Of a stretch of DNA of 64,000 nucleotides, positions 50,597 through 59,765 are shown in pieces. The translations under genes were made by a program, and so were the position numbers. The stretch's first letter is position 1; the number at the start of each line of letters is the position of its first letter. The notes beneath the pieces were generated by a model that was not told the DNA's origin, did not search any database, and worked only from the letters and a program-made list of their open reading frames with translations. Source of the DNA: Microtetraspora sp. NBRC 16547 (GTDB taxonomy: Bacteria > Actinomycetota > Actinomycetes > Streptosporangiales > Streptosporangiaceae); assembly GCF_030268965.1 (NCBI RefSeq), contig NZ_BSSE01000024.1:1-64000 (forward strand). Direction: 5' to 3'.

Positions 50597-52018
50597 CTAG
50601 TCGCGCGTGAAGCGGCGGAGGGCGCCGCGCAGGCGGTCGAGGAGTAGAGGCTGCGTGCGCACCGGATAGTTGGTGTTGCTGGAGTCGCGCGCCTGCCGCA
50701 GTACGGCGAGGGCCTCGGCCGCCTCGGGGCGCTTGCCGGGCGTCTCGTCGCGCATCCGGCGCAGCAGGTCCATGATCTCGGGGGCGACGCCCGCGGCGGC
50801 GGCCTCGATGTCGGTGCCGGGGGTGGGGAGCTGTCCGGTGAGGATCTGGAAGGCGATGACCCCGGCCGCGTACACGTCGGAGGCGGGGGTCATCCGGTCG
50901 GGCCTGAGCCGGCACTCGGGCGCGACATAGTGCGTGTCGAGGACGTTGGGCAGTTCGTTGGCGACGGTGTGCTTGCGCGGCCCCGGCTTGGCGTAGTCGA
51001 AGCCGGTGAGTACCGCCTGCCCGCTCTCCGTGACGAGGACGCAGGCGGGGCTGAGCGCGCGATGGATGACCTGGTTGGCGTGGACGTGGGCGAGACCGCT
51101 CAGGATGTCGTCCACCATGTCGAGGCGGGCGGCGGTGGCCGGCATCCGCCCGGCGAGGCGCAGGTGCAGCGCCTGCCCGTGCACGTCGTCGAGGACCAGT
51201 ACGAACCGGCTCTCGTCGTCGATCGCGAAGAAGTCGCGCGAGCGGGCGACGCACGGGTGCGCGGGAATCTTGGCGAGCGCCTGGTAGGCGTTGGCGATCC
51301 GCCGCTGCTCGGCGACGCGCTGGTCCCGGTCGGCCAGCGGGTCCGCCTGGTACACCCGAAGCAGGACGGTCTCGCTGGCCGGGGCCGTGGCGTTGACCGC
51401 GCGGTATTCGGTGACCCGGTTGTCCCCGCCCAGCTGCTCCTCGACCTTCCAGTTGCCGAACCTGGGTGGCGCGGTGGAGCGCCGGACGGTGCCGTTCAGG
51501 GCCTCGATGAGCGCCGTGCGGTACGGCGTGGCGTCCGGGCTGCAGCCCTGCCTGACCCGGGAGGCGTCACCCAGCATTCCGATGAGACCGGTGAGGTTGG
51601 TGACGTGCCGGGCGTCCCGGCCGCTCGGGTCGACCAGCACGGCGTCGGGTGCGGTCAGCACCACCACGCTGTCGACGTAGACGCGGTCGAGGCCCCGGTG
51701 GATCTCGAGGAGCACGCCCTTGAGGGCGCGTGCCGTACCGCGGAGCTTGGCCACAGGGGAGCCGAACGCCTCCCCGCCCCGCTGCGGGAACCAGCGTGTG
51801 CCGGAGACCTCGAAACGACCGCGGGCGCCCTTGACGTCGATCACGCAGAGCGAGTGGCCGGTGATCACGATCACGTCGACCTCGAACAGGTCGGCGCCGC
51901 GCGGCACCTCGATGTTGTGGAGCAGCAGCCAGTCGTGTGGGGCATTGTCCCTGAGGTGGGCGATGACCCGTCGCTCCGCGTCATTGACGGGGCTTCCGCC
52001 ACCCACGATCTGAGCCAT
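50597..52018 (-). CDS. NERD domain-pseudokinase fusion
   Basis: 473 residues. Residues about 10-180 are a NERD (nuclease-related) domain with NDAERRVIAHLRDNAPHDWLL, FEVDVIVITGHSLCVIDVKG (D and the ExK-like site) and a FGSPVAKLRGTARAL helix. Residues about 200-450 are a protein-kinase fold in which key residues are changed: the VAIK lysine is Arg (VLLRVYQ), HRD is HRA (HRALSPACVLV) and the DFG region reads TGFDYAK. YVAPE and SDVYAAGVI are kept. So it is probably a pseudokinase controlling or recruiting a NERD nuclease. No phage-defence partners are adjacent. Confidence 0.87.
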   Translation of the reverse strand: MAQIVGGGSPVNDAERRVIAHLRDNAPHDWLLLHNIEVPRGADLFEVDVIVITGHSLCVIDVKGARGRFEVSGTRWFPQRGGEAFGSPVAKLRGTARALKGVLLEIHRGLDRVYVDSVVVLTAPDAVLVDPSGRDARHVTNLTGLIGMLGDASRVRQGCSPDATPYRTALIEALNGTVRRSTAPPRFGNWKVEEQLGGDNRVTEYRAVNATAPASETVLLRVYQADPLADRDQRVAEQRRIANAYQALAKIPAHPCVARSRDFFAIDDESRFVLVLDDVHGQALHLRLAGRMPATAARLDMVDDILSGLAHVHANQVIHRALSPACVLVTESGQAVLTGFDYAKPGPRKHTVANELPNVLDTHYVAPECRLRPDRMTPASDVYAAGVIAFQILTGQLPTPGTDIEAAAAGVAPEIMDLLRRMRDETPGKRPEAAEALAVLRQARDSSNTNYPVRTQPLLLDRLRGALRRFTRD

Positions 52019-52102
52019 CTCCCCGTGCCGCCTTTCTCACCCACATTCCCGGACGTCATCCTTCTGGATACAGGTCCTCACGCGCCAGATCAGATCCAGA
52101 CT

Positions 52103-52404
52103 TCATGATCCGGGCTCGGTGACCACTGCCGGGTGTCGTGGGTCCTCGACACGGACGACGATGTCAGCGACCTGCGACGGTCTGGCCTCGTGCTCGTACC
52201 GAGTGTAAGCGGGCAGTCGCCAACGGTGTTCGTCGAGGGTGCGTCGAGCGCGACGCGTACCCAGGAGTCCCTCGGCGCCGAGGCGATCCGGTCGGCGAGC
52301 TCCTCGACCAGCAGCGGAGGAGAGACGGGGCGTGCGCACAGCATCCACCGTACTGGTGTCGCGGGGACGCGCGCCGCCACCGGACCGCCGCCGGGCTCGG
52401 TCAC
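52103..52404 (-). pseudogene. Uridine/nucleoside kinase-like gene with internal deletion
   Basis: The first part (from about 52404) reads ARPVSPPLLVEELADRIASA, then SWVRVALDAP, as at the start of actinobacterial uridine-kinase-like proteins. After a frame change the tail reads RYEHEARPSQVADIVVRVED, then PRHPAVV, as at their end. The central 100 or more residues, including the P-loop region, are missing. The remaining 52405-52471 has two copies of CTGTCAGAGGGTG and no gene. Confidence 0.6.
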
Positions 52405-52471
52405 CCCCTCGCGTCGCTCTGTCAGAGGGTGGGTCAGACCCGGCGGGAGGTGCTCACCTACATCATCTCTG

Positions 52472-53287
52472 TCAGAGGGTGACGAAGGTGAGCCCTCGGC
52501 TCAGGAGGGCGGGGACGACGTTCGTCAGGGCGCGCAGGGTCTCGGCGCGGTCGCCGCCCCCGTCGTGGCACAGCAGAATGCTGCCCGGCTTGGCGCGCAG
52601 CAGGTCCCTCTCGATGGCGGCGGTGCCGGGGCGAGACCAGTCCCGGGGGTCGATGTCCCAGTCGAGTGGTTGCATCCCGTTCTCCGCGACGGTGTTGAGC
52701 ACGGCCGGCGACCAGGAACCTCCGGGTGCGCGGAACAGCCGTGTGGTGACGCCGGTGGTCTTCCAGATCTCGCGGTGGGCGCCGGCGACCTCGGAGCTCA
52801 TGCGCTCGGCCGACAGCCCGGCGAAGGGCTGCGGGTGGCTCATCGTGTGGTTGCAGATGGCGTGACCCGCGGCCGTGACCCGTTTCGCGAGATCGGGATA
52901 CTCGCGGACCGCGTCTCCGATCATGCAGAAGGTGGCCACCACGTGGTGCTGGGCCAGGAGGTCGAGGACGCGCGGAGTCCATTCCGGGTCGGGCCCGTCG
53001 TCGATGGTCAGGGCGATCGCGTTCGGCGGTGCCGCCGGGTTGACCTCGCTGATCAGGTGGATGGGCCTCCGGGTCGGAACCGCGACCGGCCGGAACACCG
53101 GACTCGGTGAAGGACTCGGTGAAGGGCTGGGCGAGCCGGGCCTGCGGCTCGCTTTCGGCGTCCGGCCGGACGCGTTGGCGGCGGGCCGGGTCCCGGGTGC
53201 CGACGTGTCCGCGCAGGCCGCCAGCGTCGTTTCGACGGCGACCAGGACCCCCAGGTAAATAGCCCGACGTCTCCCCATTTCATCCAT
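52472..53287 (-). CDS. Lipoprotein polysaccharide deacetylase
   Basis: 271 residues from ATG 53287 (ATG 53278 possible). The lipobox TLAAC is followed by a Ser/Pro linker (SPSPSPSPSPSP). NodB domain: IALTIDDGPDPEWTPRVLD with the Asp pair, NHTMSHPQP with both His ligands, RLFRAPGGSWSP, then LDWDIDPRDW and LLCHDGGGDR. It resembles peptidoglycan N-acetylglucosamine/MurNAc deacetylases. Exported and membrane-anchored. Monocistronic, divergent from the SDR gene. Confidence 0.92.
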   Translation of the reverse strand: MDEMGRRRAIYLGVLVAVETTLAACADTSAPGTRPAANASGRTPKASRRPGSPSPSPSPSPSPVFRPVAVPTRRPIHLISEVNPAAPPNAIALTIDDGPDPEWTPRVLDLLAQHHVVATFCMIGDAVREYPDLAKRVTAAGHAICNHTMSHPQPFAGLSAERMSSEVAGAHREIWKTTGVTTRLFRAPGGSWSPAVLNTVAENGMQPLDWDIDPRDWSRPGTAAIERDLLRAKPGSILLCHDGGGDRAETLRALTNVVPALLSRGLTFVTL

Positions 53288-53558
53288 GTTGTTCTCTTTT
53301 CCGATATGAGGTCAGCTCAGAGCCAAAGCCGTGTCACTTCTCTGGTGCGGCGCAGGAGCCTCTGGCGCTCCACTAGCGGAAATAAGATCATGCGTCGGGG
53401 TGCGGGATCCGGCCGTGATCGCGGTGAGCTGGGTGATCTGGCAGCTGTGCTCCCAAGTCGCCCGCGCCGTCCCCCTGAACAACAGGGGAGATAAACCCAG
53501 GGAACGCGGGGGAACGACCTCCCCGAGACGACATCACCGGGCTGGGGAGGGCGGGGCG

Positions 53559-54326
53559 ATGAGACTCGCGGGTGCCCGTGTGCTGATCACTGGCGCGTCC
53601 TCGGGGATCGGGGCCGCGACGGCGCGGGCGATGGCCGCGTCCGGCGCCCGCCTCGTGCTCGCCGGCCGTGACCGGGCGCGGCTCGACGCTGTCGCGGCGG
53701 AGACCGGCGGGCTGGCCGTCGCGGGCGACCTCACGACCGGCGTGGCCGACCTGGCCGGGCGCGCGGGTCCCGTGGACGTCCTGGTCGGCAATGCGGGACG
53801 GGGATGGGCCGGGCCGCTGGCCGCCATGCCGGACGGCACCGCCGAGGAACTGATCGCGGCCAACCTGACCGCTCAGATCGCGCTGACCCGGTTGCTGCTC
53901 CCCGGGATGATCGAGCGCGGGCGGGGCCATCTCGTCTTCGTGGCCTCGATCGCCGGAGCGGTCGGCGTCCGCGACGAGGCCGTCTACGCGGCGACGAAGG
54001 CGGGGCTGATCGGCTTCGCCGAGAGCCTGCGGTACGAGCTGCGCCGGATCGGCGTCTCCGTGATCCTGCCGGGCGTGGTGGACACGCCGTTCTTCGCACG
54101 GCGCGGCGTGGCCTACGCGCGGCGGTGGCCCGCGCCGATCCCGGCGGAGCGGGTCGCCCGGGCCATCGTGGCCGCCGTCGAGCACGGCCGTCCCGAGTCG
54201 TTCGCCCCCGGCTGGCTGCGGCTGCCCGCCCGCCTCCGGGGCGCCGCGCCCGGCCCGTTCCGGGCGCTCGCCGGGGTGTTCGGACGGCCGGTCAGTGACC
54301 GCGCACGGCCCGGAGCGACTCCTTGA
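53559..54326 (+). CDS. Short-chain dehydrogenase/reductase
   Basis: 255 residues from ATG 53559 (SD GGAGGGCGGGG). Cofactor motif TGASSGIG at 11-18, GDLTTG, VGNAGRG, and the catalytic Ser/Tyr/Lys in VASIAGAVGVRDEAVYAATKAG. The Arg after the cofactor loop (AGRDRARL) suggests NADP(H). The last 35 bp overlap the end of the convergent hpnH gene. A link with hopanoids is possible only by position; the substrate is unknown. Confidence 0.9.
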   Translation: MRLAGARVLITGASSGIGAATARAMAASGARLVLAGRDRARLDAVAAETGGLAVAGDLTTGVADLAGRAGPVDVLVGNAGRGWAGPLAAMPDGTAEELIAANLTAQIALTRLLLPGMIERGRGHLVFVASIAGAVGVRDEAVYAATKAGLIGFAESLRYELRRIGVSVILPGVVDTPFFARRGVAYARRWPAPIPAERVARAIVAAVEHGRPESFAPGWLRLPARLRGAAPGPFRALAGVFGRPVSDRARPGATP

Positions 54327-55296
54327 GCGAGGAGAGCGTGGCGAACACGGCCGTGGGCTCGTACCCGCAATGGGCCATGCAGTTCGCGCAGCGGGGATCG
54401 CGTCCCCTGCCGTAGGCATCCCAGTCGGTCTCCTCGACCAGCTCCCGGTAGGTCGCCGCGTACCCGTCGGACATGAGGTAGCAGGGGCGCTGCCAGCCGA
54501 ACAGCGAATACGACGGGATGGCCCACGCCGTGCACGGGAAGTCGACCCGGCCCTCCAGGAAGTCGAGGAACAGGGGCGTGTGGTTGAACCGCCACCGCCG
54601 CCGGTTGCCGCCGGCGAACGCCTTGCGGAACAGCTCCCTGGTCTCCCGTACGCCGAGGAAGTGCTCCTGGTCCGGGGCCTTCTCGTACGCGTACCCGGGC
54701 GAGATCATCATCTCGTCCACCTGGAGGTCGTCGTTGAGGTAGTTGAGCACGTCGATGACGGTCTGCGGGCTGTCGGTGTTGAAGAACGTGGTGTTCGTGG
54801 TGACCCGGAACCCCCGGCGCCGGCACTCCCGTACGGCGGCGACGGCCTCGTCGAACACGCCCTCCTTGCACACCGACGCGTCGTGCCGCTCGCGCAGCCC
54901 GTCGAGGTGGACCGTCCAGGCGAAGTACGGCGACGGCTCGAACTGGTCGATCTTCTTGGGGATCAGCAGCGCGTTGGTGCAGAGGAACACGTATGTCTTC
55001 CGGTTGACGAACTCCCGCACCATCTCCGCGATCTGCGGATGCATGAGGGGCTCCCCGCCGGCGATCGACACCATGGGGGCCCCGCACTCCTCGACGGCGG
55101 CGACGGCCTGCTCGACCGGCATGCGCCGTTTGAGTACGTCGGCGGGGTGCTGGATCTTGCCGCAGCCGGCGCATTTCAGGTTGCAGGCGAACAGCGGCTC
55201 CAGCTCCACCAGGAGCGGGAACTTCGTCCGCCCGCGCAGCCTCTGCTGGAGGATGTAGCCGCCGATGCGCAGCGCTTGCCGAACCGGCATCGTCAT
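54292..55296 (-). CDS. hpnH: Adenosyl-hopene transferase HpnH (radical SAM)
   Basis: 334 residues. Radical SAM cysteines 38, 42 and 45 in [20 protein letters not shown] motif [12 protein letters not shown], then [12 protein letters not shown], and C-terminal cysteines in [15 protein letters not shown]. HpnH attaches 5'-deoxyadenosine to diploptene to give adenosylhopane, the first step of the C35 side chain. The start overlaps the end of hpnG-ispH by 4 bp (ATGA). It is the last gene of the hopanoid operon. Confidence 0.95.
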   Translation of the reverse strand: MTMPVRQALRIGGYILQQRLRGRTKFPLLVELEPLFACNLKCAGCGKIQHPADVLKRRMPVEQAVAAVEECGAPMVSIAGGEPLMHPQIAEMVREFVNRKTYVFLCTNALLIPKKIDQFEPSPYFAWTVHLDGLRERHDASVCKEGVFDEAVAAVRECRRRGFRVTTNTTFFNTDSPQTVIDVLNYLNDDLQVDEMMISPGYAYEKAPDQEHFLGVRETRELFRKAFAGGNRRRWRFNHTPLFLDFLEGRVDFPCTAWAIPSYSLFGWQRPCYLMSDGYAATYRELVEETDWDAYGRGRDPRCANCMAHCGYEPTAVFATLSSLKESLRAVRGH

Positions 55297-56885
55297 CTCG
55301 ATCGCACCTCCTTGGGCAGGGTGAACTGGACCGTCTCCTCGGCCACCCGGCGCTCCTCGACGGACACCCGGCCGAGCCCGCGCAGGGCCGCCACGACCGC
55401 GTCCACCAGGGCGGGCGGGGCCGAGGCGCCGGCGGTCAACCCCACCGTGCGGGCGCCCACGAGCCAGTCCAGGGCGATGTCGCCGGGGTCGTCGATCAGG
55501 TGGGCGGGGGAGGCGCGGCTCGCGACCTCGGTCAGCCGACGGGAGTTGGACGAGTTGGCCGAGCCGACGACGAGCACCAGGTCGGAGTCCTCGGCCACCG
55601 TGTGCACGGCGTGCTGCCGGTTGGTGGTGGCGTAGCAGATGTCGTCCTTCTGGGGGCCTTCGGCGTCGGCGAACCGCCGCCGGATCGCGGCGGCGATGTC
55701 GGCCGCCTCGTCCACGGCCAGGGTGGTCTGCGTCAGGTAGGAGACCCGGCGGCCCTCGGGGAGCGCCGCCACGTCGTCCACGTTCTGGACGAGGACGACG
55801 GAGTCCGGGATCTCGCCGAGGATCCCCTCGACCTCCTCGTGCCCGGCGTGCCCGATCAGCGCCACCAGATCGCCGCGGGCGGCGAACCTACGCGCCTCGG
55901 CGTGCACCTTCGTGACCAGCGGGCAGGTCGCGTCGATCACCCGCAGCCCGCGCCGCGCCGCCTCGTCCCGGACGCCGGGCGACACGCCGTGCGCCGAGAA
56001 GACCGTGACGACTCCCTCGGGCACCTCGTCGAGCTCGTCCACGAAGACGGCCCCGCGCCCCTCCAACTCGCGTACGACGTGCAGGTTGTGCACGATCTGC
56101 TTGCGCACGTAGACCGGAGGGCCGTAGCGGTCCAGCGCGCGCTCGACGATCTCGATCGCCCGCTCGACCCCGGCGCAGAAGGACCGGGGCGCGGCGAGCA
56201 GCACGCGGCGCGGCCCGCACGCGGCCGCCCACCGCGCCAGCGCCGGGCCGACCTGGCGCAACGTACGGCTAGCCAGGACCCCGCCGCGGATGGTGGCCGG
56301 GCGCAGCAGCGGCACGGCGGGGGTGTCCACGATGACCCGCACCGCCGCGAAGGGCCGGCCCGCCGCGACGACGGCCACCGGCCCGGACTCCATGTCGACG
56401 GCCAGCGCCCCCTCGTCCGCGAGCCGGCGGCGTTCCGCCCCCGTCACGATGTGGTCGGAGGTGACCAGCGGCCCGGTGCGTACGGGCAGCCCGGCGCGGG
56501 CCAGCTCCCCGGCGAGCAGCGGCGCGGACGGGCAGGGCAGTGTCCGGCCGCCGAACCGGATCTCGCTCGCCACCACCACGTCGCCGGGCCGCAGGCTCTC
56601 GTCGAGGGCGCCGCCGAAGCCGGTCACGGCCAGCGCCCCGGCACGGGCCAGGCGGTTCTCGGCCTGGCCGGCCGAGTCCGGCCCCATCCCGATCCTGATC
56701 ACCTCCACACCGCGGGCCGAGTCCGGGATGCCGTCGCGTACGGCTCTCGCCTCGATGCCCAGGGCGGTGCAGATCACGGTGTTCACCGCGGGGCGGATCG
56801 CAGGCCTGGTCAAAGGCTGGGTCACAGCGTTCGTCACAGCGTTCGTCACAGGGTCGGTCACAGGGTCGGTCACAGGGTCGGTCAC
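55293..56885 (-). CDS. HpnG nucleosidase-IspH fusion
   Basis: 530 residues. After a repeat tail (TDPV/TNAV four-residue units, residues 3-24) comes an HpnG-type phosphorylase/nucleosidase domain (about 35-225: [46 protein letters not shown]), which releases adenine from adenosylhopane. From about 228 the chain is IspH (HMBPP reductase): [58 protein letters not shown] and [11 protein letters not shown], with the three Fe-S cysteines and the active-site His residues kept. IspH makes IPP/DMAPP, the precursors for squalene. The coding sequence overlaps shc and hpnH by 4 bp each. Confidence 0.92.
   Translation of the reverse strand: MTDPVTDPVTDPVTNAVTNAVTQPLTRPAIRPAVNTVICTALGIEARAVRDGIPDSARGVEVIRIGMGPDSAGQAENRLARAGALAVTGFGGALDESLRPGDVVVASEIRFGGRTLPCPSAPLLAGELARAGLPVRTGPLVTSDHIVTGAERRRLADEGALAVDMESGPVAVVAAGRPFAAVRVIVDTPAVPLLRPATIRGGVLASRTLRQVGPALARWAAACGPRRVLLAAPRSFCAGVERAIEIVERALDRYGPPVYVRKQIVHNLHVVRELEGRGAVFVDELDEVPEGVVTVFSAHGVSPGVRDEAARRGLRVIDATCPLVTKVHAEARRFAARGDLVALIGHAGHEEVEGILGEIPDSVVLVQNVDDVAALPEGRRVSYLTQTTLAVDEAADIAAAIRRRFADAEGPQKDDICYATTNRQHAVHTVAEDSDLVLVVGSANSSNSRRLTEVASRASPAHLIDDPGDIALDWLVGARTVGLTAGASAPPALVDAVVAALRGLGRVSVEERRVAEETVQFTLPKEVRSR
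56821..56885. repeat. 12-bp tandem repeat in the hpnG-ispH start
   Basis: Three copies of GTCACAGGGTCG (plus-strand reading) and two of a variant GTCACAGCGTTC, encoding the TDPV/TNAV units at the N-terminus of the fusion protein and running into the shc stop region. Confidence 0.85.
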
Positions 56886-58756
56886 GGCGAGGCCCCCTCG
56901 TCTCCGGCCCGCACGTAACGCCCCAGCGCGCTGATGGGGAAGACCAGCCGGTACAGGTGGTAGTTGATGTAGAAATCGCCGGGGAACCCGGTGCCCGTGA
57001 AGTCCGGTTCATCCCATGTGCCGTCCGGCTGCTGGGCGCCGACCAGCCATGCCACGCCGCGTTCCACCGCCGGTGAACGGATCTCCCCGGCGGCGAGCAG
57101 GGCCAGGAGCGCCCACGCGGTCTGGGACGGGGTGGACCGGCCCTGGCCGATCCACGCGGGGTCGCGGTACGAGCGCAGGTCCTCGCCCCAGCCGCCGTCG
57201 TCGTTCTGGTGCGCCTCCAACCAGGAGACCGCCCGCCGTACGCAGGGGGCCGTGGTCCGGACCCCGGCCGCGACGAGCGCGGGCACCACGGCGCCGGTGC
57301 CGTACACGTGGTTGGCCCCCCAGCGGCCGAACCACGACCCGTCCGCCTCCTGGGCGCGCAGCAGCCAGACGACGGCCCGCCGTACGACGTCGGAGGCGGG
57401 CTCCTCCGCCGCGAGGGCCTCGACGACGTGCGCGGTGACGTCGGCGGACGGCGGGTCGATGACCGCGCCGAAGTCGCAGAACGGCAGCCGGGTGCACAGC
57501 TCGCGCGTGTTGTCCGCGTCGAACGCGCCGAAACCGCCGTCCCGCGAGACCATGCCGTTGACCCAGCGGAGGGCGCGGTCGATGGCGGGACGGGCGTCCG
57601 GGTGCTTCACCCGGCGCAGGGCCAGGATCGCCTCGGCCGTGTCGTCGATGTCCGGATAACCGTCGTTGTCGAACTCGAACGCCCACCCGCCGGGCGCGAG
57701 CGACGGCCGCCGCACGCTCCAGTCGCCCGGCCCCTTGATCTCCTCGCCGAGCACCCAGTCGGCGGCGTTGACGAGGGCGGGGTGGTCGCCGGACAGGCCG
57801 GCGTCGAGCAGGGCGTTGACCGCGAGAACGGTGTCCCACACCGGGGACTGGCACGCCTCAAGCCTGCGGCCCTGCTCGTCCCTGATGGTGAACCTGTCCA
57901 GGCCCCCGATGCCCTTGCGCATGACGGGGTGGTCCAGGCGGTAGCCGCACAGGTCGAGGGCGATCAGGGAGTAGACCCACGGCGGCTGGATGCCGCCCCA
58001 CGAACCGTCCAGCTCCTGCCGGGTCACGATCCATTCGACCGCCCGCCGTACCGCCGCCCGGCGCAGCCCCGGGATCGGGCGCCGCTCGTACTGGTGCAGC
58101 AGCCGGTCCAGGTTGACGAAGAAGCCGTCCCAGCCGGTGCGCGGGCCACGCGGGGCGGGCCGTCCGGTGCGCAGCTCGGCCAGGCCGAACGGCAGCGGCC
58201 GCACCGGGCGGCGGGCGCTCACGACGGTGAGCGGCACGATCGTCTGCCGGGCCCAGCACGCGAAGTCGTAGACGTTCAGCGGGAACCACGGCGGCAGGAA
58301 GATCATCTCCGGTGGCAGGACGGGCAGGTCCTGCCACCGCCACTGACCGAAAAGGGCCAGCCAGATGCGGGTGAACACCCGGGATGCCTCGATCCCGCCG
58401 GAGTCCCGGACGAACGCGGCCGCCGTCCGCATGTGCGCCGCGTCGACCGGGTCCCCGGCCAGCCGTAGCGCCGCGTACGCCTCGATCGTGGTGGACAGGT
58501 CGCCGGGGCCCTCGTGGAAGTTGGCCCAGGTGCCGTCGTCGCGCTGCTGGGAGCGGATCCAGCGGGCCGCCTCCGCCGTGTCCTCCTCGGTGCGTACGCC
58601 GAGGAACTGCCGCAGCAGCAGGTCCTCGGCGTCCATGGTGACGTTCGTCTGCAGCTCGGCCTTCCACCAGCCCTCGGGCACCTGGAGGCCGAGCAGGTGG
58701 TCGCAGGCCGCGTCGAGGGCGAGCGCGGCGGAGCTGGGAGCGGCGACTGTGGTCAT
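56882..58756 (-). CDS. shc: Squalene-hopene cyclase
   Basis: 624 residues. It cyclises squalene to hopene/hopanol at the membrane. The catalytic DxDD motif is DIDD at about 368-371 ([15 protein letters not shown]). Several QW repeats are visible: [50 protein letters not shown] and QQPDGTWDE. The start ATG 58756 lies 1 nt after the stop of the polyprenyl synthase gene. The length is normal for the family. Confidence 0.97.
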   Translation of the reverse strand: MTTVAAPSSAALALDAACDHLLGLQVPEGWWKAELQTNVTMDAEDLLLRQFLGVRTEEDTAEAARWIRSQQRDDGTWANFHEGPGDLSTTIEAYAALRLAGDPVDAAHMRTAAAFVRDSGGIEASRVFTRIWLALFGQWRWQDLPVLPPEMIFLPPWFPLNVYDFACWARQTIVPLTVVSARRPVRPLPFGLAELRTGRPAPRGPRTGWDGFFVNLDRLLHQYERRPIPGLRRAAVRRAVEWIVTRQELDGSWGGIQPPWVYSLIALDLCGYRLDHPVMRKGIGGLDRFTIRDEQGRRLEACQSPVWDTVLAVNALLDAGLSGDHPALVNAADWVLGEEIKGPGDWSVRRPSLAPGGWAFEFDNDGYPDIDDTAEAILALRRVKHPDARPAIDRALRWVNGMVSRDGGFGAFDADNTRELCTRLPFCDFGAVIDPPSADVTAHVVEALAAEEPASDVVRRAVVWLLRAQEADGSWFGRWGANHVYGTGAVVPALVAAGVRTTAPCVRRAVSWLEAHQNDDGGWGEDLRSYRDPAWIGQGRSTPSQTAWALLALLAAGEIRSPAVERGVAWLVGAQQPDGTWDEPDFTGTGFPGDFYINYHLYRLVFPISALGRYVRAGDEGASP

Positions 58757-58757
58757 G

Positions 58758-59765
58758 TCAGTGTCCTCGGGACGTCAGGAAGTGGGCGATGTCGAGGAAC
58801 TCGGCGCGGACCGCCGAGGGCATGTCGGCGTCGGCGAGGTGGCGCTCCGCCGCGTCGAGCCGGTGCTTGGCCTCGGTCTCGGCCCAGGCGCGCCCGCCCG
58901 CCTCCTCGACCAGACCGGCAGCGTCGCGCAGATCGGACTCCGAAAGCGGCTCCGTACCGGCCATCAGGGCGGCGAGCCGCTCGCCCGCCCGGGTGCCGCT
59001 GGTGAGCGCGGCGACGATCGGCAGGGACTTCTTGCGGGCCCGCAGGTCCGAGAGCACCGGCTTCCCGGTCGCGGCCGGGCTGCCCCAGATGCCGAGCAGG
59101 TCGTCGGCCAGCTGGAAGGCGAGCCCCGCCTCGGCCCCGAACGCGGCCAGGGCCGCGACGAGCGGATCGGGGCCGCCCACCGCCAGAGCACCGATCGAGC
59201 AGGCGCAGGCCAGCAGTGCGCCGGTCTTCTGGGTGGACATCTCGCGGCATTCGTCCAGGCTCACGTCGGAGCGCCGCTCGAACTCCAGGTCCAGCGCCTG
59301 CCCGGCGATCAGCCGCCGGGTCGCGGCGGCCAGGCAGCGCGCCGCTGCGACGAGCCCCGGGTCGCCGTCCTCCAGCAGCACCTCACCGGCCAGCGACAGG
59401 AGCGCGTCCCCGGCGAGGATGGCCGACGACTGGCCGAAGACGGTCCAGGCCGCGGGCCGGTGCCGCCGCATCCGGTCCCCGTCCATGATGTCGTCGTGGA
59501 GCAGCGAGAACGCGTGCACGAGCTCGACCGCCGCGGCCGCCGTCAACGCCTGCTCCGTGCCCGCCGCCCTGGCGGACAGAACGGCGAGCGCCGGTCGCAG
59601 GGCCTTGCCCCCCGGCGTGACGGGCCGGCCCATCGGGTCGGCCCAGCCGAGGTGGTAGGCGGCGACGCGCCGCGTGATCGGGTCGAGCCGGGCCACGGCG
59701 TCGCGCAGCACGGGCTCCACCAGCCCGCGGGCGGCCGCGACGGTCGGCGGGATGACCTCCCTCAC
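58758..59765 (-). CDS. Polyprenyl (farnesyl/geranylgeranyl-type) diphosphate synthase
   Basis: 335 residues from GTG 59765, which overlaps the hpnE stop (GTGA). First Asp-rich motif LLHDDIMDGDRMRRHRPAAW, second FQLADDLLGIWG; GKALRPALAVLSA at the start and SDLRARKKSLPIVAAL after the second motif. It condenses IPP with DMAPP/GPP to give the prenyl diphosphate for presqualene formation. The hopanoid operon position suggests FPP as product; chain length is not proven from sequence. Confidence 0.93.
   Translation of the reverse strand: MREVIPPTVAAARGLVEPVLRDAVARLDPITRRVAAYHLGWADPMGRPVTPGGKALRPALAVLSARAAGTEQALTAAAAVELVHAFSLLHDDIMDGDRMRRHRPAAWTVFGQSSAILAGDALLSLAGEVLLEDGDPGLVAAARCLAAATRRLIAGQALDLEFERRSDVSLDECREMSTQKTGALLACACSIGALAVGGPDPLVAALAAFGAEAGLAFQLADDLLGIWGSPAATGKPVLSDLRARKKSLPIVAALTSGTRAGERLAALMAGTEPLSESDLRDAAGLVEEAGGRAWAETEAKHRLDAAERHLADADMPSAVRAEFLDIAHFLTSRGH

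Noticed and set aside
50597-52018. BREX-2/Pgl phage-defence system (PglW)
   Set aside because: The protein is far shorter than PglW and there are no pglX, pglY, pglZ or brx genes on either side.
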